A stretch of 64,000 nt of DNA from Rhodococcus oryzae (GTDB lineage Bacteria; Actinomycetota; Actinomycetes; Mycobacteriales; Mycobacteriaceae): NCBI RefSeq assembly GCF_005049235.1, contig NZ_SUMD01000006.1, forward strand, positions 124,001 to 188,000, read 5' to 3'. Of this stretch, positions 1 through 9,673 are shown piece by piece. Made by a program: the position numbers and the translations under genes. The notes beneath the pieces are model-generated. The model was given only the letters and a program-made list of their open reading frames with translations. It was not told where the DNA came from and did not search any database. Each line of letters begins with the position of its first letter. Positions within the stretch are counted from its first letter, which is position 1.

Positions 1-429
1 GCCGGGCACTTCGACGTCGACGACGTGGCGGCCACGCTGGTCGCCAAGCTGGCGCACCGCAGCCCGCACCTGGCCGAGGATGCCGTCGGCCCGATCGACA
101 TCGCCGAGCAGGAGGCGGCGTGGGAGCGCCGCAAGCTCGCGGAGAAGTCGCGCGCCTCGTGCATCGACGGCATCGCCACCAGCCTGCCCGCCCTGGCGTT
201 GGCGGAGAAGGTGATCGGCCGGGCCCGCAAGGCCGGGTTGCCCGCCGAGCTGGTGCCCGAGGACCTCACGACGGTCCGGATCGGGGAGAACGGCAACGCG
301 GAGGTGACGCTGCGGCGGGCCGTGCTGGCCTTCGCGGACCGGATCCGGGCCGCCGAGCGCGCCGCCGCGGTGGCCGGGGTCGCCCCCGGGGGACTGGCCC
401 CCGAGGACTGGAAGGCGCACTGGGCCTAG
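1..429 (+). CDS. mazG: MazG family nucleoside triphosphate pyrophosphohydrolase, C-terminal part
   Basis: This is the last 142 residues of a gene that begins left of the window; the frame is open from base 1 and ends in TAG. MazG hydrolyses (d)NTPs to NMP and pyrophosphate and clears abnormal nucleotides in the cytoplasm. The visible part has the C-terminal helical pattern of actinobacterial MazG, including VAATLVAKL near the start, then an LPALALAEKVIGRARKAGL-type helix around residues 60-75. The upstream metal-binding EExxE region is outside the window. In M. tuberculosis mazG lies just before lpqU and eno. Here the efe operon is inserted between them on the other strand. Identity rests on this pattern and on context. 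Confidence 0.82.
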   Translation, partial: AGHFDVDDVAATLVAKLAHRSPHLAEDAVGPIDIAEQEAAWERRKLAEKSRASCIDGIATSLPALALAEKVIGRARKAGLPAELVPEDLTTVRIGENGNAEVTLRRAVLAFADRIRAAERAAAVAGVAPGGLAPEDWKAHWA

Positions 430-448
430 CGGATCCGGTCCGCCGCGG

Positions 449-1756
449 TCAGTGCCCCGGCTCCGCGACCGGTTCCGCCGGGGACGCCTGCCCCTCGAAC
501 AGCGTCGAACCCCAGTACCCGCCGTCGTCCTGGACGCCGGGCGGCACGGCGAACACCGCGGACCCGACGTGCTTGATGTACTCGTTCAGGGCGTCGTTGC
601 GTGAGAGCGACAACTGCATCGGCACGAACTGCTTCTGTGGATCGCGGCAGTAGGCGATGAAGAACAGTCCGGCGTCGAGGTGTCCGAATCCGTCGGACCC
701 ATCGGTGAAGTTGTAGCCGCGGCGCAGGATCTTGATGCCGCCGAGCTCCTCGTCGGAGGCGAGCCGGACGTGCGCGTCGGTGTCGATGACGGGCTGCCCG
801 CCCGCTCCCTTCGCATCGAGGTTCAGCGGATCGAACTCGTTCTTCTCGCCGAGCGGAGCACCGGTGCCCTTGCTACGCCCGATCACCCGCTCCTGTTCGT
901 GGAGCGCGGTGCGGTCCCATGATTCGATCAGCATCCGGATGCGCCGGGCCACCAGGTACGAGCCGCCCGCCATCCACTCCTGGTCGTCGGCCCCGGCCAC
1001 CCAGACCTGTTCGTCCACGGCGCCCTGGTCCTCGGCCTTGATGTTGCGCGTTCCGTCCTTGAACCCGAACAGGTTTCGCGGCGTCGACTGGGTCGTCGAG
1101 GTCGAGGAGGTCCGGCCGAACCCGAGCTGCGACCACTTCACCGCGACGGTGCCGAAGCCGACCCGGGCGAGGTTACGGATGGCGTGCACGGCCACCTGGG
1201 GGTCGTCCGCGCAGGCCTGGATGCAGATGTCCCCGCCGCTGCGGGCCGGGTCGAGGGAGTCGCCGGTGAACTTGGGCAACTCGGCGAGCGCCGCGGGCCG
1301 CCTGCCCGCCAGCCCGAACCGCTCGAACAGCGACGGCCCGAACCCGATGGTCAGCGTCAGCCGGCTCGCGTGCAGGTCGAGTGCCTCGCCGGTGTCGGTC
1401 GGCGGGGAGTAGTCGCCCGCGCCGATCGCGCCGTCGGGCACGGCCTGCTCGCCCGCCGTCATCCGCTCCGCCATCTCGGTCCACTTCTTCAGCAGGGCAA
1501 CCAGGTCGTCCCGGGAGTCGGTGGTGACGTCGAACGCGACGAAGTGCATGCGGTCCTGCGCCGGGGTGACGATCCCGGCCTGGTGGGCGCCGCGGAAGGC
1601 GACCACCTGGGTGTCCACCGATGCGGGCTCGGGGGCGGTCAGGCGACCGACCGCTGCGCCAGCGCCGACCGCGAGCGCCCCGGCGCCAACGGCGCCGAAG
1701 AGCCGGCGCCGCGAGAGCCCGGGACGGCTGGCGCCGTCACTGCCCGGCGACGACAC
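449..1756 (-). CDS. efeB: Tat-exported Dyp-type haem peroxidase / deferrochelatase EfeB
   Basis: EfeB is the haem-containing periplasmic or extracellular part of the EfeUOB iron-uptake system. It acts as a Dyp-type peroxidase and has been proposed to release iron from haem. The 435-residue protein has a twin-arginine signal at residues 15-20 (SRRRLF) followed by an Ala/Gly-rich hydrophobic stretch. It carries the Dyp hallmark GFKDGT at residues 231-236 and a conserved arginine in VIGRSKGTG near residue 294. The GTG start lies inside the end of efeO: the two genes overlap by 20 bases, which suggests translational coupling. It is the third gene of the minus-strand efeU-efeO-efeB operon. The assignment is firm; the physiological substrate is less so. 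Confidence 0.93.
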   Translation of the reverse strand: MSSPGSDGASRPGLSRRRLFGAVGAGALAVGAGAAVGRLTAPEPASVDTQVVAFRGAHQAGIVTPAQDRMHFVAFDVTTDSRDDLVALLKKWTEMAERMTAGEQAVPDGAIGAGDYSPPTDTGEALDLHASRLTLTIGFGPSLFERFGLAGRRPAALAELPKFTGDSLDPARSGGDICIQACADDPQVAVHAIRNLARVGFGTVAVKWSQLGFGRTSSTSTTQSTPRNLFGFKDGTRNIKAEDQGAVDEQVWVAGADDQEWMAGGSYLVARRIRMLIESWDRTALHEQERVIGRSKGTGAPLGEKNEFDPLNLDAKGAGGQPVIDTDAHVRLASDEELGGIKILRRGYNFTDGSDGFGHLDAGLFFIAYCRDPQKQFVPMQLSLSRNDALNEYIKHVGSAVFAVPPGVQDDGGYWGSTLFEGQASPAEPVAEPGH

Positions 1757-2870
1757 CCTGCACCTGGCTCACCTCGGCGGACAGCGCGTCGATCTTCTGC
1801 GAAAGCGCCTGGCGCTGCGGCTCGGTCACCGTGCTGTACAGCACGAAGCCGTCGCCGCTGCGGTAGAGAGCCAGCTCCGCGTCGAGCTCGGCGAATCGCT
1901 GATCGATCCGGGTGCCCAGCGCGGGGTTCTTCTCGTCGACGATCGGGCGGAGCGTCGCGATCGCGGCCTGGGAGCCGTCGACATTGGCCTGGAAGTCCCA
2001 CAGGTCGGTGCCGCTGAAGATGTCCTCTTCGCCGGTGATCTTGGTGCGGGAGACCTCGTCGAGCAGCGTCTGGGCGCCGCCGGCGACCTGGATCGGGTCG
2101 ACGGTGAAGTCGGGGGAGTTGATGCCGTCGGACAGTTCCTGGAGGTCGGCGAGGAGCTGGTCGGCGATGGCGTTCGTGTCGGGCTGCAGGCCCTGCGCCC
2201 ACAGGTCCTTCTCGAGCCGGTGGAAACCGGTCCACTTCTGGCCCGGCTCGAGGTCGACCTCGCGCAGGTCCAGTCGCGGGTCGAGGTCGTCGGGGAACGA
2301 CTCGGCGATCGGCTCGATGCGCTCGTAGTAGGTGCGGGTGGTCGGGAACTTCGCCTTGGCGGCCTCGATGTCTCCGGACTTGACTGCGGCGACGAACACC
2401 GCCGCCGTCTCCTGGAGTGCGGTGACCTGGCTCGTGACGTAGCGCTTGTACTCGGCCGCGGCGTCGGCCAGCTGGCCGCTCTCGTCGGCGGCCTTGGAGG
2501 AGTCGCCGGTCACCGTGAACTCGGAGCGGATGCCGTCGCCGACCATGCCGGGCTTGCAGGCGGTGTGGTAAGTGCCTGCCTCGGCGAAGTTCACGATCAG
2601 GGTGCGGGTCAGGCCCGGGCCGACGTTCTCGACCTCGCCCATGACGCGGTCACCCTCGCCGTATACGTAGAACTCGGTGACCTTCGAACCGTTGTTGGTG
2701 ATCTCGAAGGTGTTGTTGCCGGTCTCCCCGGTGTCGCGCGCGACCTCGCAGCCGGTGTCGGTCGCGGTCACCGCGATCGCGCCCTCGGCGCTCTCGGACT
2801 TGGAGGTGCAGGCGGCCAGCGCCACCGGCGCGAGGGCCAGCAGTGCAATGGCGGGAACGGTGCGACGCAC
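1737..2870 (-). CDS. efeO: Iron-uptake lipoprotein EfeO (cupredoxin + imelysin/M75 domains)
   Basis: EfeO is thought to capture iron outside the membrane and pass it to the permease EfeU. The 377-residue product starts at GTG 2870, preceded by an AAAGG ribosome site. It has a lipoprotein signal with lipobox LAAC near residue 20. A cupredoxin-like domain occupies about residues 30-130, with TACKPGM as the likely metal-site region. An imelysin (peptidase M75) domain follows, including the family HxxE motif in FHRLEKDLW. A longer frame runs upstream to 3818 but is only the shadow of efeU. The gap to efeU is 11 bases and the overlap with efeB is 20 bases, so the three genes form one transcript. 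Confidence 0.93.
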   Translation of the reverse strand: MRRTVPAIALLALAPVALAACTSKSESAEGAIAVTATDTGCEVARDTGETGNNTFEITNNGSKVTEFYVYGEGDRVMGEVENVGPGLTRTLIVNFAEAGTYHTACKPGMVGDGIRSEFTVTGDSSKAADESGQLADAAAEYKRYVTSQVTALQETAAVFVAAVKSGDIEAAKAKFPTTRTYYERIEPIAESFPDDLDPRLDLREVDLEPGQKWTGFHRLEKDLWAQGLQPDTNAIADQLLADLQELSDGINSPDFTVDPIQVAGGAQTLLDEVSRTKITGEEDIFSGTDLWDFQANVDGSQAAIATLRPIVDEKNPALGTRIDQRFAELDAELALYRSGDGFVLYSTVTEPQRQALSQKIDALSAEVSQVQGVVAGQ

Positions 2871-2881
2871 GATGGAGCCTT

Positions 2882-3784
2882 TCAGGATGCGGGGATGTTG
2901 GAGGGCTCGGGGAGCGGAGCCCGCTCGGGCCCGGGCTTGGCGGGCAGCGGGCGCAGGAACAGGGTGAGCACGACGACCAGGTACACCGCCCAGGCGACCA
3001 CCTGGAGGACCGTCGGGTCCGGCCGGAAGTTGAAGATGCCCTGCAGGACGGTGCCGTACCAGGTCGAGGTGTCGAAGTGCGCCGAGACATCGAACGCCAG
3101 GTTCGATCCGCCAGGGAGCCAGCCGGCGATCTGCAGGGCGCGGACGCCGTACGCCAGGATCCCGGCCGCGACGACGACCAGGAACACGCCGGTGTAGCGG
3201 AAGAAGGCCGCGAAGTTGATCCGGACCGCACCGAAGTACAGCGCGACGGTCAGGGCCGCGGCGACGGCGATCCCGAGGAGCAGTCCGACGAGCGGCCAGA
3301 TGCTGCCCGCGGTGTTCTCCGCGTAGCCGACCAGCAGCAGCGCGGTCTCCACTCCCTCGCGGCCGACGGCGAAGAACGCCATCGACGCGACCGCGAACGG
3401 TCCGACGGCCAGCGCCTTGGACAGTCCCGCGCGCAGGTGCCCGGAGATCGAGGCGGCGGCCTTGCGCATCCACAGGATCATCGCGGTCACGATGACCACG
3501 GCGACCAGGGACGCGAGTCCGCTGATGAGCTCGGCAGCCAGTCCGGTGACCGTCGAGGTGCCGAAATGGATTGCGACGAAGATGATCGCGACCATGGCGA
3601 CGGCGGCGGCGACGCCGAGCCACACCCATTTGAGGGCGTCGCGCCGGTCGGACTTGACCAGGAACGCGACCAGGATCATCACGACGATGCCGGTCTCGAG
3701 TCCCTCGCGGAGCCCGATGAGTCCGCTGCCGACCAGTTGCGTCGCAACGCTCGGCGCGCTCGCGCCTGCGGCGAGTGTGAGCAC
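2882..3784 (-). CDS. efeU: FTR1-family high-affinity iron permease EfeU
   Basis: EfeU is the membrane permease of the EfeUOB system and imports iron across the cytoplasmic membrane. The 300-residue protein has about seven hydrophobic helices and both REGxE motifs of the FTR1 family: REGLE at residues 26-30 and REGVE about 120 residues later. These glutamates bind iron in characterised homologues. The GTG start at 3784 has a good GAGGAG ribosome site. It is the first gene of the efe operon. Two IdeR/DmdR-like iron boxes lie 37 to 87 bases upstream, so iron-dependent repression is likely. Confidence 0.94.
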   Translation of the reverse strand: MLTLAAGASAPSVATQLVGSGLIGLREGLETGIVVMILVAFLVKSDRRDALKWVWLGVAAAVAMVAIIFVAIHFGTSTVTGLAAELISGLASLVAVVIVTAMILWMRKAAASISGHLRAGLSKALAVGPFAVASMAFFAVGREGVETALLLVGYAENTAGSIWPLVGLLLGIAVAAALTVALYFGAVRINFAAFFRYTGVFLVVVAAGILAYGVRALQIAGWLPGGSNLAFDVSAHFDTSTWYGTVLQGIFNFRPDPTVLQVVAWAVYLVVVLTLFLRPLPAKPGPERAPLPEPSNIPAS

Positions 3785-3820
3785 GGCGGCTCCTCATCTG
3801 TGCACGTCCGCAGCCCATAC

Positions 3821-3839
3821 ATAGGCAAGGCGAACCTTC
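3821..3839 (-). promoter_or_regulatory. Candidate IdeR iron box 1 upstream of efeU
   Basis: The bases ataggcaaggcgaaccttc match 15 of 19 positions of the IdeR/DmdR consensus TWAGGTWAGSCTWACCTWA, which is nearly palindromic. The site lies 37 bases before the efeU start, where a repressor could block transcription in iron-replete cells. Its position and the function of the operon support the call; binding is inferred. Confidence 0.72.
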
Positions 3840-3852
3840 TCTTGAACCGAAC

Positions 3853-3871
3853 TAAGGTAGCACTTACCAGA
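3853..3871 (-). promoter_or_regulatory. Candidate IdeR iron box 2 upstream of efeU
   Basis: The bases taaggtagcacttaccaga match about 14 of 19 positions of the IdeR consensus, with well-conserved outer arms (TAAGGTA and TTACC) and a poor centre. It lies 13 bases beyond box 1, so the two could be bound cooperatively. It also lies 73 bases before lpqU, so it could touch that divergent promoter. Confidence 0.55.
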
Positions 3872-3943
3872 CGCGCGTCCCCGCCGCGGCGGCGGCCCGT
3901 CCGAATTGCCCGGATTGCCGCCCGCCCGTGTTTCACGTGGATT

Positions 3944-4687
3944 ATGGACGCGGTGACCACACGACATCGACGACTGCTCGGGTGCGTTGTCGGGACCGTG
4001 CTCGGCGCCGCGGTCCTCGCCGGATGTGCGGGTGAGCCGAAGATCGCCATCCCACAGGGCATTCCGCCGGGCCCCGGTGCGCCCGTGCCCCCGATCGACA
4101 TCGACGCGCCCGGTCGGACCGCCGATCAGTTGCGGGACTGGGCCGCCGACCAGACCGATGCCCTCGGCATCTCGGTCACCGCGCTCGAGGCCTACGGCTA
4201 CGCGGCCGCGGTGATGGCGCAGTCCCGGCCCGAGTGCGGCATCGGATGGACGACGTTGGCGGGTATCGCGAGCGTCGAGAGCAGGCACGGCACCTACCGC
4301 GGTTCATCCGTCGCGCCGACCGGCGACGTCAGCCCGCAGATCCGGGGGATACCGCTCGACGGGGGACCGGGGGTCGCCGAGATCCCGGACACCGACGGCG
4401 GCGCGATGGACGGCGACCCCGTGCACGACCGCGCGATGGGCCCGCTGCAGTTCATCCCCGAGACCTGGAAGCGGTGGGGCGTCGACGCCAACGGCGACGG
4501 GGTGGCGAATCCGGACAACATCGACGACGCGGCGCTGACGGCGGCCCGGTATCTCTGCGCCAGGGGCGGCGATCTGACCTCCGAGGAGGGCTGGCGCCGG
4601 TCGTTGATGGCATACAACCTGTCCGGCGAGTACCTGGACGACGTTCGCGACCGCGCGGCCGCGTATTCGGTGGGGACCCGGCCGTGA
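3944..4687 (+). CDS. lpqU: LpqU-like lipoprotein, lytic transglycosylase domain
   Basis: Predicted membrane-anchored lytic transglycosylase that would cleave the glycan strand of peptidoglycan. The 247-residue protein starts at ATG 3944 and has a lipoprotein signal with lipobox VLAGC near residue 26. A transglycosylase-like domain follows, with ASVESRHGTY as the likely catalytic glutamate region, the GPLQFIPETWKRWG motif, and an ANGDGVANP loop. The frame stays open further upstream, but that part is antisense to efeU and is not coding. As in M. tuberculosis (lpqU, Rv1022), it sits directly before eno. No strong Shine-Dalgarno sequence is visible, so the start is less certain than the product. 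Confidence 0.85.
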   Translation: MDAVTTRHRRLLGCVVGTVLGAAVLAGCAGEPKIAIPQGIPPGPGAPVPPIDIDAPGRTADQLRDWAADQTDALGISVTALEAYGYAAAVMAQSRPECGIGWTTLAGIASVESRHGTYRGSSVAPTGDVSPQIRGIPLDGGPGVAEIPDTDGGAMDGDPVHDRAMGPLQFIPETWKRWGVDANGDGVANPDNIDDAALTAARYLCARGGDLTSEEGWRRSLMAYNLSGEYLDDVRDRAAAYSVGTRP

Positions 4688-4747
4688 CCGCGCGGCGCGA
4701 CGACACGGCCGGTTGCTGCCGTTAGGCTCAGACCTGGCACTATGTAG

Positions 4748-6085
<1,338 letters not shown>

Positions 6086-6107
6086 GAACGGAAGCGGTAC
6101 TGAGCCT

Positions 6108-6845
6108 ATGAGCCAACGCGGTAGGTCACGTCCGGGCGGCAGCCCGGCCGGTCGAGACCCCCGTCGCACCCGCGACGAGTCGGCTGCGCGGCGTCCGTCG
6201 CGCGGCCGTACGACCGGACCTACCGCGTCGGCTCCAGGCTCCGGCCCCGCTGCGGGCGGAAAGCCCGCACCGGAGTTCGAGCCCGAGTCCTCCAGCGAGA
6301 AGCCCATCCGCGCACGGGGTTCGCGGGCCGGCTCCTCGGGTGAGGACAAGCCCGAACGCACCATCCTCGGGCTCTCCACCGGCAAGGCGGTGATGCTGGC
6401 GGTGGTGGTCTGCGCCCTCGCGCTCACCCTGGCCGTCCCGCTGCGCAATTACCTCACCCAGCGCAGCGAGGCGGATCGGGTTGCCGCGCAGCAGAAGGAA
6501 CTCGAGGAAGACCTCAAACAGCTGACCCGGCAGAAGCAGCAGAACGACGACCCCGCGTACATCTCCGCCGAGGCGCGGGAGCGGCTGCAGTACGTCAAGC
6601 CCGGTGAGACGCCGTTTCAGGTACAGCTGCCGGGCGAGGTGGCGACCAGGCCCGAGCAGCTCAGCGAGCGCAAGCGCACCGGGGATCCCTGGTACACCGA
6701 CCTGTGGCGGCCCATCGTGGAGCCGCAGCCGGAACCGAGCGCGACGCCCGCGCCGCCAGTCCAGGAACCGCCACCGCCCGCACCGGATTCGACCGGCGCG
6801 GGTTCGATGACCATTCCTCACGATCAAGGAGGGCCCGTCGGGTGA
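6108..6845 (+). CDS. FtsB/DivIC-family septum formation protein
   Basis: Single-pass membrane protein of the FtsB/DivIC family, a partner of FtsL and FtsQ in the divisome. The 245-residue product has a long basic and proline/serine-rich cytoplasmic N-terminus (about residues 1-85) and one transmembrane helix (about residues 93-110). A short coiled coil follows (SEADRVAAQQKELEEDL), then the family motif with RERLQYVKPGET. A Pro-rich tail ends the protein. Start ATG 6108 is chosen because the frame upstream is antisense or internal to eno. The stop overlaps the next start as GTGA, so it is coupled to the DUF501 gene. M. tuberculosis has the same order (Rv1024). Confidence 0.88.
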   Translation: MSQRGRSRPGGSPAGRDPRRTRDESAARRPSRGRTTGPTASAPGSGPAAGGKPAPEFEPESSSEKPIRARGSRAGSSGEDKPERTILGLSTGKAVMLAVVVCALALTLAVPLRNYLTQRSEADRVAAQQKELEEDLKQLTRQKQQNDDPAYISAEARERLQYVKPGETPFQVQLPGEVATRPEQLSERKRTGDPWYTDLWRPIVEPQPEPSATPAPPVQEPPPPAPDSTGAGSMTIPHDQGGPVG

Positions 6846-7399
6846 CCGATCCGGCTGACAGCACTTCCCGCCCCGCGGTATCCCAGGACGACCTGGCCGC
6901 CGTGGCCGCGCAGCTCGGCCGCGATCCGCGCGGCGTGCTCGCCATCGCCTACCGGGCGCCGGACGGCACACCCGGCGTCGTCAAGACCGCGCCCCGGCTG
7001 CCGGACGGCACGCCGTTCCCCACGCTGTACTACCTGACCGATCCGCGTCTCACCGCCGAGGCGAGCAGGCAGGAGTCGGCCGGGGTGATGCGCGAGATGA
7101 CCGAACGCCTCGAGCACGATCCGGAGCTGGCGCAGGCCTACCTCCGTGCGCACGAGTCCTACCTCGCCGAGCGGAACGAGATCGATTCGCTCGGAACCGA
7201 TTTCACCGGCGGTGGCATGCCCGACCGGGTCAAGTGCCTGCACGTGCTGATGGCGCATTCGCTGGCGAAGGGGCCGGGGCTCAACCCGCTCGGCGACGAG
7301 TCGGTCGCGCTGGCCGCGCAGGGCAAGCTGCGCGGCACCGCCATCCCGGCGGACTGGCCCGTCTACCAGGGACCCGGCGAGACCGGGAACGACGAATGA
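6842..7399 (+). CDS. DUF501 family protein
   Basis: Conserved actinobacterial protein of about 185 residues with no settled function. The DUF501 features are a central TLYYLTDPRL segment and a C-terminal part with CLHVLMAHSLAKGPGLNPLGDE, in which Cys, His and Asn residues are conserved. It has no signal peptide or membrane helix and is probably cytoplasmic. The GTG start overlaps the previous gene by four bases and its stop overlaps the ppx start by four bases (ATGA). The three genes are therefore translated as a coupled block, equivalent to Rv1024-Rv1026. Confidence 0.86.
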   Translation: MTDPADSTSRPAVSQDDLAAVAAQLGRDPRGVLAIAYRAPDGTPGVVKTAPRLPDGTPFPTLYYLTDPRLTAEASRQESAGVMREMTERLEHDPELAQAYLRAHESYLAERNEIDSLGTDFTGGGMPDRVKCLHVLMAHSLAKGPGLNPLGDESVALAAQGKLRGTAIPADWPVYQGPGETGNDE

Positions 7400-8340
7400 C
7401 CAGGGTCGCTGCCGTCGACTGTGGCACCAACTCGATCCGCCTGCTGATCGCGGACGCCGACGCGGAGGGACACCTGCACGACGTCCGGCGTGAGATGCGG
7501 GTCGTGCGCCTCGGGCAGGGTGTCGACGCGACCGGCGCATTCGCGCCCGAGGCCATCGAACGCACCAGGGTCGCGCTGCAGGAGTACGCGGACATGATCC
7601 GCGAGACCGGCGCCACCGCGGTCCGGATGGTCGCGACGTCGGCGACCAGGGACGCGTCCAATCGTGAGGACTTCTTCGCGATGACCAGGGAGGTCCTCGG
7701 CGCCGTGATCGAGGGAGCGGAGGCCGAGGTGATCTCCGGAGACGAGGAGGCACGGCTGTCCTTCGCGGGCGCCGTCGGCGAACTCGACCCCGCCGCAGGA
7801 CCTTTCGTTGTCGTCGACCTCGGCGGCGGATCCACCGAGGTGGTCCTCGGTGACGGCGGCGGGGTGCACGCGGCGCACTCGACCGACATCGGCTGCGTGC
7901 GGATCACCGAGCGCTGCCTGCACGACGACCCGCCGACGGCGGAGCAGATCGCGCAGGCGCGCGAGTTCGCGTTGGCGAAGCTCACCGAGGCCTTCGATGT
8001 GGTGCCGGTGGAGCAGGCGCACACCTGGGTCGGCGTGGCGGGCACGATGACGACCATCGCCGCGGTCTCGCTGGAGCTGCCGCACTACGACGCCGAGAAG
8101 GTGCACCTGTCGCGGATGACGCTGCCGCGGCTGCACGAGGTGAACGATTCGCTCGTGCACATGACCCACGACCAGCGCGCAGCCCTCGGGCCGATGCACC
8201 CGGGTCGGGTCGACGTGATCGGTGGGGGAGCGATCGTCTCCGACGTCCTGGCCGAGGAGCTCGCGCGCCGGGCGGGGATCACCGAACTGGTGGTCAGCGA
8301 GCACGACATCCTCGACGGGATCGCACTCTCGATCCTGTAG
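7396..8340 (+). CDS. ppx: Ppx/GppA family exopolyphosphatase
   Basis: Predicted exopolyphosphatase/guanosine pentaphosphatase of the ASKHA fold, releasing phosphate from polyphosphate or converting pppGpp to ppGpp. The 314-residue protein has the phosphate-1 loop at its N-terminus (VDCGTNSIRLLIAD), the ATSATRDASNRED segment, and the second loop VVDLGGGSTEVVLG near residue 140. It is the short actinobacterial form without the C-terminal HD domain, comparable to Rv1026 (ppx2). Start and stop positions indicate coupling with the DUF501 gene. Confidence 0.92.
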   Translation: MTRVAAVDCGTNSIRLLIADADAEGHLHDVRREMRVVRLGQGVDATGAFAPEAIERTRVALQEYADMIRETGATAVRMVATSATRDASNREDFFAMTREVLGAVIEGAEAEVISGDEEARLSFAGAVGELDPAAGPFVVVDLGGGSTEVVLGDGGGVHAAHSTDIGCVRITERCLHDDPPTAEQIAQAREFALAKLTEAFDVVPVEQAHTWVGVAGTMTTIAAVSLELPHYDAEKVHLSRMTLPRLHEVNDSLVHMTHDQRAALGPMHPGRVDVIGGGAIVSDVLAEELARRAGITELVVSEHDILDGIALSIL

Positions 8341-8408
8341 TGCTTCTTGATTCGTCGGCGCCCCCCGGCAGCGGCTACCCCAGTGTGAGTTTCGGGGGAA
8401 GAAGATCT

Positions 8409-8521
8409 TGATAAAGATTTCGTAACAGTATCCGAGATTGATGCTGTTTTGTTATCTTCGTCACGGGGGCTCGAGGGTTCGCGAACAGGAGCGGCCCAGC
8501 CAACGAAAAGAAGGTAGTGCT
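8409..8521 (+). promoter_or_regulatory. Leader of M23 gene 1, sharing conserved blocks with the leader of M23 gene 2
   Basis: Four blocks recur in the same order in front of the second M23 gene at 16643: GATAAAGATTTCG (8409-8421), a 26-base block at 8450-8475 (21 of 26 identical to 16564-16589), CGGCCC (8491-8496) and AGCCAACGAA (8497-8506). TTCGT at 8456-8460 can pair with ACGAA at 8502-8506, enclosing a G-rich loop. The final block runs into the AAGAAGG ribosome site. This looks like a shared promoter plus structured 5' leader; the mechanism is unknown. Confidence 0.55.
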
Positions 8522-9526
8522 GTGGGAAATCACCACGGGACGGGCAATTCGAACTACATCATTGATCCACTCCCCGGGCATGGCCGGCACAGCTTGCCGG
8601 TTGACCATGGCCGGCACAGCTCGCCGGTTGACAGCGGTCCGGTTGCGGGCGCCCCGTACGGCCGCCACTGCTTGCCGACCGTCGCGGGTTTCGTCGAAGT
8701 CACCACCCAGGCCAGGGTTGCCGTGCGGGGCAAGGATGCCGCGCAAGCCAAGGCTGCTGCGCACGGCCGCCACCGCGCGCCGGCCGGTCCGGGTCCGATC
8801 AAGGCAGTCGCGGTTGCCGCCGCGACGGGCGCGATCCTGGTCGGAGGCACGCAGCTCGGTGCTACCGCGTCGGCAGTTCCGATTCAGATCCCCGGACTGC
8901 CCCCGATCGAGATTCCGGATGCGGTCTTGCCTGCGGGCGTTCAGCTTCCCCCGGTCAACCAGGCGCCCGCCGTCGTCCCGGTACCCCCGGCCTTCCAGGT
9001 GCCGCCAGTTGATGTGGTGCCGCAGGTAGTCCCGGCGCCGCCGGTCGAGGTGCCCGGCGCGGCGGGCGCTGCGCAATGGGCGCAAGAGCAGCTTGGTGCA
9101 CTCCCGTCGAACAATCCGATTGCGACCCGAACCGTGCAGCCGGTATCGGGCACGCTGACGTCCCCATTCGGGCAGCGCTGGGGGACGTTGCACGGTGGTA
9201 TCGACATCGCGGCGCCGATCGGTACCCCGATTCAGGCAGCCACCAACGGCACTGTCATTTCCGCGGGTCCGGCGTCAGGCTTCGGGCTGTGGGTTCGCGT
9301 GCAAGATGACGATGGAACGACCACGGTGTACGGCCACATCAACGAGTTCCTGGTCGACCTTGGCCAGCAGGTGGCGGCCGGTGAGCAGATTGCAACCGTC
9401 GGAAATCGTGGTCAGTCGACCGGACCGCACCTGCACTTCGAGGTTTCGAATCCCGACGGGCAGAAGATCGACCCAGCCCAGTGGCTCCAGGAGCGTGGCG
9501 TTTCGCCGACCTGGAACGGCGATTAG
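8522..9526 (+). CDS. M23 family peptidoglycan endopeptidase with GRH-repeat N-terminus
   Basis: Predicted extracellular zinc endopeptidase that cuts peptide cross-links of peptidoglycan. The 334-residue protein starts at GTG 8522 after an AAGAAGG ribosome site. A polar N-terminus of about 97 residues holds four short repeats (HGRHSLPV, HGRHSSPV, YGRHCLPT, HGRHRAPA). One hydrophobic helix follows (AVAVAAATGAILVGG), then a Pro/Val-rich linker. The C-terminal M23 domain has HGGIDIAAP (first His and Asp ligands), SGFGLWVRV and GPHLHFEV (HxH). It is paralogous to the gene at 16643 over the helix and catalytic domain but has the longer N-terminus. Because the hydrophobic helix lies about 100 residues in, it may be a type II membrane anchor rather than a cleaved signal. 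Confidence 0.9.
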   Translation: MGNHHGTGNSNYIIDPLPGHGRHSLPVDHGRHSSPVDSGPVAGAPYGRHCLPTVAGFVEVTTQARVAVRGKDAAQAKAAAHGRHRAPAGPGPIKAVAVAAATGAILVGGTQLGATASAVPIQIPGLPPIEIPDAVLPAGVQLPPVNQAPAVVPVPPAFQVPPVDVVPQVVPAPPVEVPGAAGAAQWAQEQLGALPSNNPIATRTVQPVSGTLTSPFGQRWGTLHGGIDIAAPIGTPIQAATNGTVISAGPASGFGLWVRVQDDDGTTTVYGHINEFLVDLGQQVAAGEQIATVGNRGQSTGPHLHFEVSNPDGQKIDPAQWLQERGVSPTWNGD

Positions 9527-9673
9527 CCTCGATCTTTCCCGGGCTGAGCTGCCGGCCTGACTGGTGTACGCGGTTTGCGCCGATCGGTGCGGCGGACACG
9601 CTAGCATCACGTGTCCAGTTCGACCGTTTCCCGCGGTCGGACCGGTAGCGGCTGTCGCGGTGTCGGCGCCGCG

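Noticed and set aside
1737-3818. A 693-codon frame that would fuse an Arg-rich domain to EfeO
   Set aside because: The first part is an alternative frame of efeU. EfeO has its own ribosome site, signal peptide and lipobox at GTG 2870.
2843-4687. A long N-terminal extension of LpqU
   Set aside because: The extension is antisense to efeU and the iron-box region; the lipoprotein signal marks ATG 3944 as the start.
8404-8521. c-di-AMP (ydaO-type) riboswitch upstream of the M23 gene
   Set aside because: Such riboswitches control cell-wall hydrolases in actinobacteria, but the expected conserved blocks (for example GGGGAACCC and CCGAAUCC-like segments) are not present.
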